Assembly: GCA_900545245.1 (NCBI GenBank)
Contig: UQYV01000017.1
Location: forward strand, 1 to 61,772
DNA: 61,772 bases
Reading direction: 5' to 3'
DNA from: an uncultured Bacteroidales bacterium
GTDB taxonomy: Bacteria > Bacteroidota > Bacteroidia > Bacteroidales > UBA932
The position numbers were made by a program, and so were the translations under genes. Positions within the stretch are counted from its first letter, which is position 1, and each line of letters begins with the position of its first letter. This document shows positions 34,476 through 43,751 of the stretch, piece after piece. The notes below the pieces were generated by a model. The model saw only the letters and a program-made list of their open reading frames with translations, searched no databases and was not told the DNA's origin.

Positions 34476-35597
34476 TTACGCAATCATTATAGGCATAATA
34501 ATGCCGCAAAGCTTCTCGCGTTCCGCCTCATTCTCCCCAGGCTGAATAAGCGCAGCCCGCTTATCATCCAAGAATCTCATCTCAAGTTCGCCACAGCTGA
34601 AGTTAGAGAGAATCTCAATCAAGAACGGAGACTTGAACCCGATGGTGAGAGGTGCGCCCTCGTAGTCGCAGGCAATCTTCTCGTGGGCTGCAATCGAGAA
34701 TCCGAGATCCTGGGCCGAAACCTCTATGGCTCCCTCCGAGAGGTCGAACTTCACGTGGTTGGACGCCCTGTTAGCGCAGACGGACACACGCCTGATGGTG
34801 TTGAGGAATTGCACTCTGTCAATCTTGAGCACGTTTGAGTTGTTCTGCGGGATGACCTCGCGGTATTTCGGATATTTCCCGACAATCAGACGGCAGATGA
34901 CTATGGTCTGTCCGAACTTGAATTCGGCATTCTTCGCGTCAAAAGAGATTTCAACCTCGTCTACGTCCTTCCCGATAATGGTCTTGAGGATGGACGCAGG
35001 TTTCTTGTGGAGGATGAACGAGGCCTTCTCCGATGCCTTGACATCCTTTGCCGTGTAGCAGATGAGCTTGTGCGCGTCTGATGCCACAAGTGTTGTGGAT
35101 GCGGTGTCGATGTCGAAGAATATGCCGTTCATCGCGGGACGGATTTCATCGTCGGCCGTGGCGTAGATTGTGCTTGTGATGCCTTCCACGAGCGACTGTG
35201 CCGGAAATGTAAGCTTTACAGCCGTCTCGTCCGTGCCTGTAATCTGAGGGTAGTCATCGGCCGGCCTGTAGGGGAGAGTAGATGCACCGCTTGCCCAACT
35301 GCACTCGAATGCGCTGTCTCCTACGGTCTTGATTGTCAGAGGCTGATCCGGAAGTTCCTTGAGCAAGTCCATAAGGTGTTTTGCCGGCACTGTCATCCGT
35401 CCTGTCTCGGTGATACCTTCCGGTTCAACTTCCGTTCTCAGAGTGAGTTCGGAGTCGGAGGCCGTAATCCGCAGGACTTTGGAGTCGAGTTCGAAGAGGA
35501 AGTCCTCGAGAATTGGGAGAGCCGATTTCGTTGGAATTGCCTTTGAAACGGCCATGACCGCCTTCTGCAGGTCAGAACTTGATATGATGAAATCCAT
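34476..35597 (-). CDS. dnaN: DNA polymerase III beta clamp
   Basis: A 373-residue sliding clamp. MDFIISSSDLQKAVMAVSKAIPTKSALPILEDFLFE is the typical N-terminus, YPQITGTDETAVKL and DEIRPAMNGIFFDI mark the second domain, and the protein ends CGIIMPIMIA. ATG 35597 is the family start; codons upstream to 35696 belong to the leader. It opens an operon with the exonuclease and the FAH-like gene, all on the minus strand. The oriC-linked dnaA gene is not in the window. Confidence 0.96.
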   Translation of the reverse strand: MDFIISSSDLQKAVMAVSKAIPTKSALPILEDFLFELDSKVLRITASDSELTLRTEVEPEGITETGRMTVPAKHLMDLLKELPDQPLTIKTVGDSAFECSWASGASTLPYRPADDYPQITGTDETAVKLTFPAQSLVEGITSTIYATADDEIRPAMNGIFFDIDTASTTLVASDAHKLICYTAKDVKASEKASFILHKKPASILKTIIGKDVDEVEISFDAKNAEFKFGQTIVICRLIVGKYPKYREVIPQNNSNVLKIDRVQFLNTIRRVSVCANRASNHVKFDLSEGAIEVSAQDLGFSIAAHEKIACDYEGAPLTIGFKSPFLIEILSNFSCGELEMRFLDDKRAALIQPGENEAEREKLCGIIMPIMIA

Positions 35598-35683
35598 GTC
35601 GTTAAAAATTTGTTTGTCGTATTTATGTCCATGTGCTGTCACGATGTCAATCGGTGTGGAACGTGCAAGGCACATATAACTGA

Positions 35684-35691
35684 CAAATATA
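35684..35691 (-). promoter_or_regulatory. Promoter -7 element of dnaN operon
   Basis: On the minus strand TATATTTG matches TAnnTTTG. It lies about 87 nt before the dnaN ATG. No clear -33 box was found. The remaining sequence between dnaN and the Deg protease gene (35598-35852) shows nothing else I can name. Confidence 0.5.
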
Positions 35692-35852
35692 GCCAAAAAA
35701 CTTCAGAAAAATCCATTTTGACTGACAAAATGAAAGAAAATGGCCAAAAGGAACTTCACTTTGTACGATTATTGTAGTATGCGACGATGTGCAGGCGCTA
35801 CGGTGCGAGACTCCGTTGTGCCCTGATGTACGAAAATATAAAATATAACAAT

Positions 35853-36980
35853 ATGAAAAAAGGAATATTATATGCCATTATTTCTGCCCTGTGTGGGGCT
35901 GTGGCGGCCTTTATCGTCGTAAAGTGCAGTGGAAATTCAGAGGAACCGGCCCGGCAGGCGACTGTAGCCGAGTCTGATGTCAAGTTCAGGACTGTGGATC
36001 TCTCGAACGATAATTGGCCGGACTTTACATTCGCGGCAGAAACCTGCGTCGATGCCGTGGTCTATGTCAGGGTTACAGCCACCCAGCAGGTCGTGAGCAA
36101 CGCCGGTCCGCTCTTCCGCTTCTTCTTCGGCTATGAGGGCATCCCTCATTCCCGTGAGGTCCAGGGCAGCGGCTCCGGAGTCATCATCCGCGAGGACGGC
36201 TACATCGTGACGAACAACCATGTGATTGCCGGCGCCAAGTCGATTGAGGTCACGCTGAACGACAATCACACCTATCCTGCGAAACTCGTCGGCACCGACC
36301 CGGCCACGGATGTCGCCCTTATCAAGATTGAAGAGCACGGGCTCCCTGTCATCCCTCTTGCGGATTCGGACAAGCTCCGTCTCGGCGAGTGGGTGATTGC
36401 GATAGGTAGTCCGTATGACCTCCGTTCGACCATCACGGCCGGAATTGTCAGCGCCAAGGGACGCACGATGCCTAACTATTCCGGCGAGTTTAAGATTGAA
36501 TCATTCATCCAGACAGATGCTGCGGTGAATCCCGGAAACAGTGGCGGCGCACTCGTGAACAAGGAAGGACAGCTTGTGGGCGTGAATACGGCAATCATTT
36601 CACAGACAGGATCATACGCGGGTTATTCTTTCGCAGTTCCTTCCAACATCGTCAAGCGTATCACAGACGACCTTATGGACTACGGAACGGTTCACCGCGC
36701 CATGCTCGGCATTTCAATGGCCCCGGTGGATGAGGAAATTGCAAGGAATTTGAAACTTTCGTCAGTAAACGGCGTATATATAGCAGATGTGGTGAAAGGC
36801 AGTGCTGCGGAGAATGCCGGCCTGAAGGTGGGCGACGTTCTCGTTGAAATCGGCAATGTGAAGATTACGGGCTCCGCTTCGGTTCAGGAAGCTGTGAATA
36901 GTTTCCATCCGGGCGAGAAGACTGCCGTCAAGGTTATCCGTGACGGCTCAGAACTGTCTTTCGATGTGGTGTTTAAATAA
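35853..36980 (+). CDS. Deg/Do family serine protease (trypsin-like, single PDZ)
   Basis: A 375-residue envelope protease. MKKGILYAIISALCGAVAAFIVV is a signal anchor or signal peptide. The trypsin-like domain carries His in IVTNNHVIAG, Asp in ATDVALIKIE and Ser in AAVNPGNSGGAL, a complete triad. One PDZ domain follows (about 285-375, with GVYIADVVKGSAAENAGLKVGDVLVEI), fewer than DegP and more like DegS/DegQ-short forms. ATG 35853 is the signal-peptide start. It is upstream of rpoD by 9 nt, an unusual but tight pairing with the primary sigma factor. Confidence 0.92.
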   Translation: MKKGILYAIISALCGAVAAFIVVKCSGNSEEPARQATVAESDVKFRTVDLSNDNWPDFTFAAETCVDAVVYVRVTATQQVVSNAGPLFRFFFGYEGIPHSREVQGSGSGVIIREDGYIVTNNHVIAGAKSIEVTLNDNHTYPAKLVGTDPATDVALIKIEEHGLPVIPLADSDKLRLGEWVIAIGSPYDLRSTITAGIVSAKGRTMPNYSGEFKIESFIQTDAAVNPGNSGGALVNKEGQLVGVNTAIISQTGSYAGYSFAVPSNIVKRITDDLMDYGTVHRAMLGISMAPVDEEIARNLKLSSVNGVYIADVVKGSAAENAGLKVGDVLVEIGNVKITGSASVQEAVNSFHPGEKTAVKVIRDGSELSFDVVFK

Positions 36981-36989
36981 TCGTAACAG

Positions 36990-37850
36990 ATGAGACAGCT
37001 AAAGATTACAAAATCAATTACTAACCGAGAGTCGGCCTCGCTCGACAAGTACCTCCAGGAGATCGGTAAGGAAGATTTGATTACAGTAGAGGAGGAGGTT
37101 GAACTTGCGCAGCGAATCAGGAAAGGCGACCAGGCTGCCCTTGAAAAACTTACCAGAGCGAACCTTAGGTTTGTCGTTTCTGTGGCAAAACAATACCAGA
37201 ACCAGGGTCTCAGTCTCCCGGACCTTATTAACGAGGGTAACCTTGGGCTTATCAAGGCGGCAGAGAAATTCGATGAGACAAGAGGCTTTAAGTTCATTTC
37301 GTACGCCGTATGGTGGATTCGTCAGTCAATTCTCCAGGCTCTTGCCGAGCAGTCGAGAATCGTGCGCCTTCCTCTTAACCAGGTGGGCTCTCTGAACAAA
37401 ATCAACAAGGCTCTCCAGAAGTTCGAGCAGGAAAATGAGAGACAGCCGTCCAACGAGGAACTTGCGGAGATGATTGACGTTCCGAAGGACAAGATTGCCG
37501 ATACGATGCGCGTGTCCGGTCGTCATGTCTCCGTTGACGCTCCGTTCGTCGAGGGCGAGGACAATAGCCTGCTTGACGTGCTTATTAACCCGGATTCCCC
37601 GAATGCCGACCGTGGACTTGTGAACGAGTCGCTCAACAAGGAAATCGAGCGTGCGCTTTCTACTCTTGCGCCGCGTGAGCGTGAAATCATCAAGTCATTC
37701 TTCGGCATAGGATGCCAGGAGATGACCCTTGAGGAAATCGGCGAGCGCTTCGGCCTCACACGCGAGCGTGTGCGTCAGATTAAGGAAAAGGCCATCCGCA
37801 AGCTCAAGAACAATTCCCGCAGCAAGCTTCTGAAAGGCTATCTCGGATAA
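36990..37850 (+). CDS. rpoD: Primary sigma factor
   Basis: A 286-residue sigma-70 protein with regions 1.2 to 4.2 and no region 1.1, the size of the Bacteroidota primary sigma. Region 2 has LRFVVSVAKQYQNQGLSLPDLINEGN and FKFISYAVWWIRQSI, region 3 GSLNKINKALQKFEQENERQ, region 4 LEEIGERFGLTRERVRQIKEKAIRKL. It recognises the TTTG/TAnnTTTG promoters mapped in this window. It is co-directional with and 9 nt after the Deg protease gene. Confidence 0.95.
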   Translation: MRQLKITKSITNRESASLDKYLQEIGKEDLITVEEEVELAQRIRKGDQAALEKLTRANLRFVVSVAKQYQNQGLSLPDLINEGNLGLIKAAEKFDETRGFKFISYAVWWIRQSILQALAEQSRIVRLPLNQVGSLNKINKALQKFEQENERQPSNEELAEMIDVPKDKIADTMRVSGRHVSVDAPFVEGEDNSLLDVLINPDSPNADRGLVNESLNKEIERALSTLAPREREIIKSFFGIGCQEMTLEEIGERFGLTRERVRQIKEKAIRKLKNNSRSKLLKGYLG

Positions 37851-37941
37851 TTTTGAATGTTTCTCACTTCGTTCAACGGGCGGACTGCATGTCGGCTTTA
37901 TGGATGAGGTGAGTTTGTTTTGTAAATAATATACTTATATA

Positions 37942-39732
37942 ATGATTTTGACACCGGAAAAACTTATCGCCGGCAGCGCGGCTGAGGCGGTCAGGCAGTT
38001 GTGGGGCGCTGAGGTTGATGCATCGCTCCTGCAGGTGCAGATTACGAGAAAGGAGTTTGACGGAGACTACACTCTTGTTGTGTTTCCGCTTTTGAAAATG
38101 TCTCACCTTGCGCCGGAGGCTACCGGCAATGCGATTGGGCAGTGGATGCTCGAGAATGTTCCCGAAGTCGGCGGATACAACACCGTGAAGGGGTTTCTGA
38201 ATATTTCGCTTTCAAACGTTTATTGGAACGAGGTGTTTGCCGAGGCGTTTAGGAATGAGGATTTTGGCCAGCTTCCGGCAACCGGAAAGACCATTATGGT
38301 CGAATTCTCGTCACCGAACACCAACAAGCCTCTTCACCTCGGTCATGTGCGCAACAATCTTCTCGGATGGTCCGTTTCCCGCCTTCTTGAGGCGAACGGT
38401 CATAAGGTTCTGAAGGTCAATCTTGTGAACGATAGAGGAATACACATCTGCAAGTCAATGCTTGCATGGCTGAAGACCGCAAACGGTGAGACTCCAGAGA
38501 TCTCCGGCAAGAAGGGAGACCACCTCGTGGGTGACTGCTATGTGGCTTTCAACGACATCTACAAGAAAGAGGTGGAAGAACTTGTCGCCGGCGGAATGTC
38601 GAAGGAGGAGGCCGAAAAGAATGCTCCGAGTTTGAAGGAGGCTCAAGAAATGCTGCTCAAATGGGAGCAGGGAGACCCGGAAGTCCGCGCTCTTTGGGAG
38701 AAGATGAATTCTTGGGTGTATGACGGCTTCAACAAGACTTATGCCGACCTTGGAATCTCTTTTGACAGAATATATTACGAGTCTCAGACCTATCTGCTCG
38801 GCAAGGCCCTGGTGCAGAAGGGACTGGAGATGGGCGTTTTCGAAAGACACGAAGACGGCTCAGTCTGGTGTGACCTCACTGCCGACGGACTCGACCAGAA
38901 ACTTCTTTTGCGTAGCGACGGCACTTCGGTTTATATGACCCAGGATCTCGGCACGGCAGAGCGCCGTTTCGAGGAGTATAGTCTTGACGAACTCATCTAT
39001 GTGGTCGGCAACGAGCAGAACTATCATTTCCAGGTGCTCAAACTCATACTCAAGAAACTCGGTTTCGACTGGTCCGACAACATCTACCACCTTTCCTATG
39101 GTATGGTGGAACTTCCGGAAGGAAAAATGAAATCCCGCGAAGGAACAGTTGTGGATGCGGACGACCTTCTCGAGAAGATGTACAACACCGCGAAGGAGAC
39201 TTCCCTCGAACTTGGAAAACTTGACGATATGTCAGAGGCGGAGCAGGACGAACTTTTCAGAATGCTTTCTCTCGGAGCGCTCAAGTACTTCATAATCAAG
39301 GTTGACCCTCGCAAGACAATGCTTTTCGACCCTAAGGAGAGCATCGACTTCAACGGCAACACGGGCCCGTTCATCCAATACACCCACGCCAGAATCAAGT
39401 CCATTCTCCGCAAGGCCCAAGCCCAGGGCATCGACTGGACTTCCGTTTCCGAGAATGTTGAATTGAACCCGAAGGAAGTCAGGATCATCAAGATCCTCAA
39501 CAACTTCCCGAACAAGATTGCGGAAGCCGGCGAGGCTCACTCTCCTGCAATTGTGGCGAACTACGCATACGAGCTTGCCAAGGAGTTCAACCAGTACTAT
39601 CACGACACCCCGATTCTGCGTGAGGAAAACAAGGCTGTCCTTGCCTTCCGCCTCCAGCTTATCGAACTGATTGCGCGTGTCCTCACAAAGGCCATGGATA
39701 TTCTGGGCATCAAACTTCCGGAGAGGATGTAG
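37942..39732 (+). CDS. argS: Arginyl-tRNA synthetase
   Basis: A 596-residue class I synthetase that charges tRNA-Arg. The N-terminal additional domain is followed by the HIGH-like motif in PNTNKPLHLGHVRNNLLGWS, the KMSKS-like motif GKMKSREGTVVDADDL, and the DALR anticodon-binding domain at the end (AYELAKEFNQYYHDTPI onward). The terminal residues LPERM are typical. The 91-nt gap after rpoD contains a CTCAC/GTGAG inverted repeat but no clear terminator T-run. Confidence 0.96.
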   Translation: MILTPEKLIAGSAAEAVRQLWGAEVDASLLQVQITRKEFDGDYTLVVFPLLKMSHLAPEATGNAIGQWMLENVPEVGGYNTVKGFLNISLSNVYWNEVFAEAFRNEDFGQLPATGKTIMVEFSSPNTNKPLHLGHVRNNLLGWSVSRLLEANGHKVLKVNLVNDRGIHICKSMLAWLKTANGETPEISGKKGDHLVGDCYVAFNDIYKKEVEELVAGGMSKEEAEKNAPSLKEAQEMLLKWEQGDPEVRALWEKMNSWVYDGFNKTYADLGISFDRIYYESQTYLLGKALVQKGLEMGVFERHEDGSVWCDLTADGLDQKLLLRSDGTSVYMTQDLGTAERRFEEYSLDELIYVVGNEQNYHFQVLKLILKKLGFDWSDNIYHLSYGMVELPEGKMKSREGTVVDADDLLEKMYNTAKETSLELGKLDDMSEAEQDELFRMLSLGALKYFIIKVDPRKTMLFDPKESIDFNGNTGPFIQYTHARIKSILRKAQAQGIDWTSVSENVELNPKEVRIIKILNNFPNKIAEAGEAHSPAIVANYAYELAKEFNQYYHDTPILREENKAVLAFRLQLIELIARVLTKAMDILGIKLPERM

Positions 39733-39761
39733 TCGTTTCTCCTTTCTCAGCTGATAGAGCA

Positions 39762-39794
39762 AAGGGCTGGTAAAGGATTTCTTTGCCAGCCCTT
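39762..39794. terminator. Bidirectional terminator between argS and the S9 peptidase
   Basis: AAGGGCTGGTAAAG (39762-39775) pairs with CTTTGCCAGCCCTT (39781-39794), 14 bp with one G-T, between two convergent genes. The flanking A/T-rich bases suit termination from both sides. Confidence 0.8.
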
Positions 39795-39814
39795 ATTATG
39801 TCCTCTTGTAATGA

Positions 39815-41785
39815 CTACAGATAGTCGTCGAAGTAGGTCGTCACTTTGTCCATCAGGTGGATGCGGTTGCGCCCGAAGACATTGTGTTTGGCCGTAGGAT
39901 AGGGGAAGTAATCAACAGGGATTTCGAGGTCGATGCAGCGTTGGATGAAGCTGAGGCTGTGTTCCCAGACCACTGTGTCGTCGATTGCCCCCTGACAGAT
40001 TAGCAGTTTGCCCTTGAGATTAGCCGCTTTTGTAATCAGACTTGTGCTTTCGTAACCTTCCGGATTTTCGGCAGGATTGTCCATATACCTTTCGCCATAC
40101 ATCACCTCATACCATTTCCAGTCAATCACCGGTCCTCCTGCGACACCGACTTTGAATACTTCGGGATATGTCGTCATCAGCGATATGGTCATAAATCCGC
40201 CGTAACTCCAGCCGTGTACGCCGATTCGCTCGCCATCGACATAGGGGAGGCTTTTCAGCATCTTGATTCCTTCCATCTGGTCTGCCATCTCTGCTTTTCC
40301 ACAGTTTCTCCAGATTGCTTTTTCAAACTCCGCTCCCCGGTAGGACGTGCCGCGATTGTCTTGAACATAAACAAGATAGCCTTTCTGAGCCATCAGCATT
40401 TCCCAGTAGCGCAGCCCCCCGAGCCAAAAGTTGTTGACCATCTGGGAGTGAGGGCCGCCATAGACATAGACTATGACAGGATATTTTTTCCCTGGGTCGA
40501 AGTCTTTGGGTTTCAGAAGCCTGTAGTAGTTGTCGAACTGTCCGTCCGCGCTTTTTACTGTGCCGAGGTCTATTTCACAGAATCCGAATGGCCGGGTGCT
40601 GTCTTCGGCGCGGAAAAGCACTTCCTTCGCCCCGTTGAACCTGCCGTCTTTCCCGATTTTGCCCGTCGTACTGCATTTCTGCACTGTCGGAGGAACATCA
40701 AGACTGCTGTACATTTCGTAAAATGCGCTGCAATCCTGCTCCATCTTCAAAATCTTGTGCCAACCCGGCTCGGATGTAAGTCTCTGGGAGCTGAATCCTG
40801 CCGGTAAGCTGAACCTGCCCTTTCTGTCCCTGCGAAGCGGTGTTCTGAAGACATGTCTTTCGATCGGACTGACCTCGTAGGAATAGTAGTAAACCCATTT
40901 CCCGTCGTTGGCGATATACTCGACGTCTGCATCAACTTTTGTCAGACGCTCCACTTTGCCCCCGAGGTCGCAGAGGTAGAGATTGCGGAATCCGTCGCGG
41001 TTGTTTGTGCGGTAGATAAATTGTGTGGAAGAGTGTCCCAGGGGAGCCTTGCTGTCCTTTATGAAAAAGACCGGGTCTGAAGGCTCAACATATTTTTCGT
41101 CTGTTTCGCTGAAAATTGTCCCGAGAAATTCTCCGCTTGAAGCGTCGTAGCGGTTGAAGTGCATCTCTTTCTGGCTTCTGGAGAGCACTTGAATCAATAT
41201 GCTCCCGGAATCCGGAGTCCAGCTGATGTTGCTGAGATAGCGTTCCTCCGTGAAATCCGTGACATCCATATAGACTGTCTTTTCGCTGCAAAGGTCATAT
41301 ACTCCGAGACTTATCTTTTCCGAGCTCATTCCTGCCATAGGATATTTTATGCTCGTGAGCGTTCCTGTCCGGGTGGTGATGTCCAGAAGAGGGAAGTCGG
41401 TGACCGCAGTTTCGTCCTTGCGGTAAAAAGCGAGTTTCAGACTGTCCGGTGACCAGAAAAGACCGCCGTCGATTCCGAATTCGTTGCGGCTGACAGTCTC
41501 TCCATAGACAATCCCCTGATTCTCTGCCCGAACAATCACCTTCCCATCCAAACGAATCTGTGAAATCCCATCAATCCGCTCACTGACAGCTCGTTTCGTC
41601 TTATTCCCGCCTGCCATCCATTCAAATCGCGGAAACCGGGTCCGCAAATCTTTCCCCGACACGGCCTCCTCCATAGTAAGGTCCCGTCCCGTTTGTGCCT
41701 CCCTCACAGCAAAAACCCCAGGTTGAGCGCTCAGACCCCAGCCGAGACAAAGGCTGAGAAGCATAGATATTATAACTTTTTTCAT
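39815..41785 (-). CDS. S9 family dipeptidyl peptidase IV-like protease
   Basis: A 656-residue secreted peptidase with signal peptide MKKVIISMLLSLCLGWGLSAQ. The N-terminal beta-propeller (DPPIV_N, about 60-400) is followed by the hydrolase domain with VIVYVYGGPHSQMV, the nucleophile motif GVHGWSYGGFMT, the Asp in GAIDDTVVWEHS and the His in PTAKHNVFGRNR. It removes X-Pro or similar dipeptides in the periplasm. It is intact, unlike its relative at 10.3-12.6 kb, and appears to be monocistronic, convergent with argS. Confidence 0.9.
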   Translation of the reverse strand: MKKVIISMLLSLCLGWGLSAQPGVFAVREAQTGRDLTMEEAVSGKDLRTRFPRFEWMAGGNKTKRAVSERIDGISQIRLDGKVIVRAENQGIVYGETVSRNEFGIDGGLFWSPDSLKLAFYRKDETAVTDFPLLDITTRTGTLTSIKYPMAGMSSEKISLGVYDLCSEKTVYMDVTDFTEERYLSNISWTPDSGSILIQVLSRSQKEMHFNRYDASSGEFLGTIFSETDEKYVEPSDPVFFIKDSKAPLGHSSTQFIYRTNNRDGFRNLYLCDLGGKVERLTKVDADVEYIANDGKWVYYYSYEVSPIERHVFRTPLRRDRKGRFSLPAGFSSQRLTSEPGWHKILKMEQDCSAFYEMYSSLDVPPTVQKCSTTGKIGKDGRFNGAKEVLFRAEDSTRPFGFCEIDLGTVKSADGQFDNYYRLLKPKDFDPGKKYPVIVYVYGGPHSQMVNNFWLGGLRYWEMLMAQKGYLVYVQDNRGTSYRGAEFEKAIWRNCGKAEMADQMEGIKMLKSLPYVDGERIGVHGWSYGGFMTISLMTTYPEVFKVGVAGGPVIDWKWYEVMYGERYMDNPAENPEGYESTSLITKAANLKGKLLICQGAIDDTVVWEHSLSFIQRCIDLEIPVDYFPYPTAKHNVFGRNRIHLMDKVTTYFDDYL

Positions 41786-42211
41786 AATCATTTATTTCTT
41801 GGAATTTGATTCCTCTATTGTGGTTTCAGCGTGTCAAAGATAAAGAATTTGAAAGCAATTCACAACATATTGTCAAATAGTTCCCGTGGAAAGAGCATCT
41901 ACACGATTTATCCTTTTGTCTGCGGCTATGCAAATTTTAGGTGACGAATTGAAAAAACGCTATTTGTTGCATTTTGGGGGAGTAAACGGCTAACTGCGGA
42001 GGCTATGTCCTTTTCGATGTGTTTTTCAGTGAGATAGGGCGTTTGCGAAGCTGTTTTTACTCTCAGAGTTTGCGCAAACTTTTGGAAAACTCATTTCAAA
42101 AATCTGGATTTAACGAGCCTTGGACGGCGATTTCTCACTTTATCCGTTGAATATTTCATTCAACGGATAGTTCTTCTTTCCTTTGCCACATAACTAAAAA
42201 CGCACATTTTT
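41786..42211. other. Intergenic region before the Rpn-type gene
   Basis: About 420 nt without a gene. It holds a perfect palindrome TATCCGTTGAAT-atttc-ATTCAACGGATA (about 42139-42167), a GTTTGCGCAAAC palindrome near 42070 and several AT-rich stretches. No consensus promoter with both boxes is evident; a weak TTCCTTTG lies 30 nt before the next ATG. Confidence 0.5.
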
Positions 42212-43129
42212 ATGGACACAACAATTCAAGAGAAAGAAGAAATTTTCGTCGATTTGACCTACGATGCTGGATTCAAGGCCGTTTTTGCAGATGAAGCCAA
42301 TAAATGGCTGCTGGTCAGACTGTTGAACTACATCTTGCCGGAGGAAGCGAAGGTGCAGGACATCAAAAAATATCTCGACAGAGAGCAGGGAAAGGACACG
42401 CCGGAGGGCAAAAAGACGCAATTTGACATCATCTGCGAGGGAATGAACGGAGAGAGGTTTATCGTGGAGTTCCAGAGAAGCGCAGAGGCGGCATTTTTCC
42501 AACGCTGCGTCTATTATGCCGCGGGGACATATCACATCAGTCTGAACGAGAAGGATAAATACTCGAAACTCAAACCCGTCTATTCCATAGGCTTCCTCAA
42601 TTATAGTCTTTCGCACGAGAAACCGGAAATGTGGGACACTAACGAACTCATTTCCAATTATGTTTTTACGGAAAAACGGACGGGAGAGATTGCATCTCCG
42701 ACAATTTCAATTATCTTTGTGGAATTGGAACGGTTTACTAAAAGGCTTGACGAATGCACGGGCGAACTCGACCAACTCCTCTACCTTTTTCGGAACATCA
42801 GCTCGCTGACAGGGATACCGGAAGAGATGCGGTCGGAGCCGTTTTTCGAGAAGTTGCTCGATGCCTGTCGGATTGCCGCCTTTCCGGAAAACAAGAAACT
42901 TAATTACGAACTGAATATGATGCGCGAACGTGACATAATTGCACAGCGCGAATATGCTGTGCAGAACGGCTTCAACAATGGTCGAAAAGAAGGGCGTGCT
43001 GAAGGACTGGAAGAAGGAAAGAAGATGACCCAGATTGAAACCGCCAAGAATTTGCTCAAGGCTGGAGTCGCACCGGGGGTGATAGCTGAATGTGTTGGCC
43101 TCAGTTTGGATTTTGTCAAATCACTATAG
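42212..43129 (+). CDS. Rpn family PD-(D/E)XK nuclease/putative transposase
   Basis: A 305-residue protein of the PDDEXK_2/Rpn group. The N-terminus has DLTYDAGFKAVFADEANKWLL, the nuclease core FDIICEGMNGERFIVEFQRS gives D...E-x-Q in the PD-(D/E)XK position, and the middle holds YSIGFLNYSLSH. The C-terminal tail is charged (RKEGRAEGLEEGKK) and ends in a short helix-turn-helix-like segment. Relatives such as RpnA promote RecA-independent recombination or act in phage defence. It sits alone at the left edge of an accessory region. Confidence 0.85.
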   Translation: MDTTIQEKEEIFVDLTYDAGFKAVFADEANKWLLVRLLNYILPEEAKVQDIKKYLDREQGKDTPEGKKTQFDIICEGMNGERFIVEFQRSAEAAFFQRCVYYAAGTYHISLNEKDKYSKLKPVYSIGFLNYSLSHEKPEMWDTNELISNYVFTEKRTGEIASPTISIIFVELERFTKRLDECTGELDQLLYLFRNISSLTGIPEEMRSEPFFEKLLDACRIAAFPENKKLNYELNMMRERDIIAQREYAVQNGFNNGRKEGRAEGLEEGKKMTQIETAKNLLKAGVAPGVIAECVGLSLDFVKSL

Positions 43130-43140
43130 AATATAGCCAC

Positions 43141-43524
43141 CTACTCAACGGAGAGGATGCGGTCAACTATGTATTTCTGCTGGCCTCGCCACGGAAGGGC
43201 GCCGAGATATTCGCGGTAGTGGAGCTGGACGTTTCTTCCGCTGCAACGCATCAGGGTGTCGGCAATCGCCTCGTCTTCAACGGAGAAGTCGAATTCGTAG
43301 GACTGGATTGCTGTGGTGGCGCCCCGGCTGCCTTTCTGGAAGCCTGCCTGAATGGCCCTGCCCTCGTAGGTTTTCCAGACATATCCCTTGTAAACCACAA
43401 AATTGAGCTCTCCGGCCTTCACGCCCTCGCCGAAGACATAGTAGAACTTGAAATAAAAGAATGCGGCGGCAAGCAGCAGAAGCGCCACCGTCGTCCAAGC
43501 AATAATTTTCTTCTTAACTGTCAT
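43141..43524 (-). CDS. Small membrane-anchored protein of unknown function
   Basis: A 127-residue protein with one N-terminal membrane helix (IIAWTTVALLLLAAAFFYF) and a mainly beta C-terminal domain (VVYKGYVWKTYEGRAIQAGF, FDFSVEDEAIADTLM, VQLHYREYLGALPWRG). Similar short proteins are common and uncharacterised in Bacteroidota. It is convergent with the Rpn-type gene, with 11 nt between their stops. Confidence 0.6.
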   Translation of the reverse strand: MTVKKKIIAWTTVALLLLAAAFFYFKFYYVFGEGVKAGELNFVVYKGYVWKTYEGRAIQAGFQKGSRGATTAIQSYEFDFSVEDEAIADTLMRCSGRNVQLHYREYLGALPWRGQQKYIVDRILSVE

Positions 43525-43644
43525 TTTTCTCTTTGGTTGAAAGGACCTCTAAAGGTACAAAAAATCTCGTATTATTGTTCATCTTCTGTCCAATAGACGT
43601 ACGATTTGATCAGATATTCGTATCAAAGCTTCAAACATTCTGCC

Positions 43645-43652
43645 TAACTTTG
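43645..43652 (+). promoter_or_regulatory. Promoter -7 element of the macro/YopX-like gene
   Basis: TAACTTTG, 100 nt before the ATG at 43752. No -33 TTTG at the right spacing. Confidence 0.45.
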
Positions 43653-43751
43653 GCAGTATAATGTTTTTTCTTTGTACCCATGGTACAATCGGCTCGGCAA
43701 ACCTCACAGGCGCCGGTCTAGGGATGAAAAGTACACGAAACCGCAACTATT

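Noticed and set aside
37850..37941. CTCAC/GTGAG inverted repeat after rpoD with CACTTCGTTCAACGG, as a further member of the stop-anchored family
   Set aside because: Only a few bases resemble the core, and there is neither the AATCC block nor the CAACC hairpin.
42212..43129. Insertion sequence ends around the Rpn-type gene
   Set aside because: I found no terminal inverted repeats or target duplications flanking the gene; the palindrome at 42139 is not matched on the other side.
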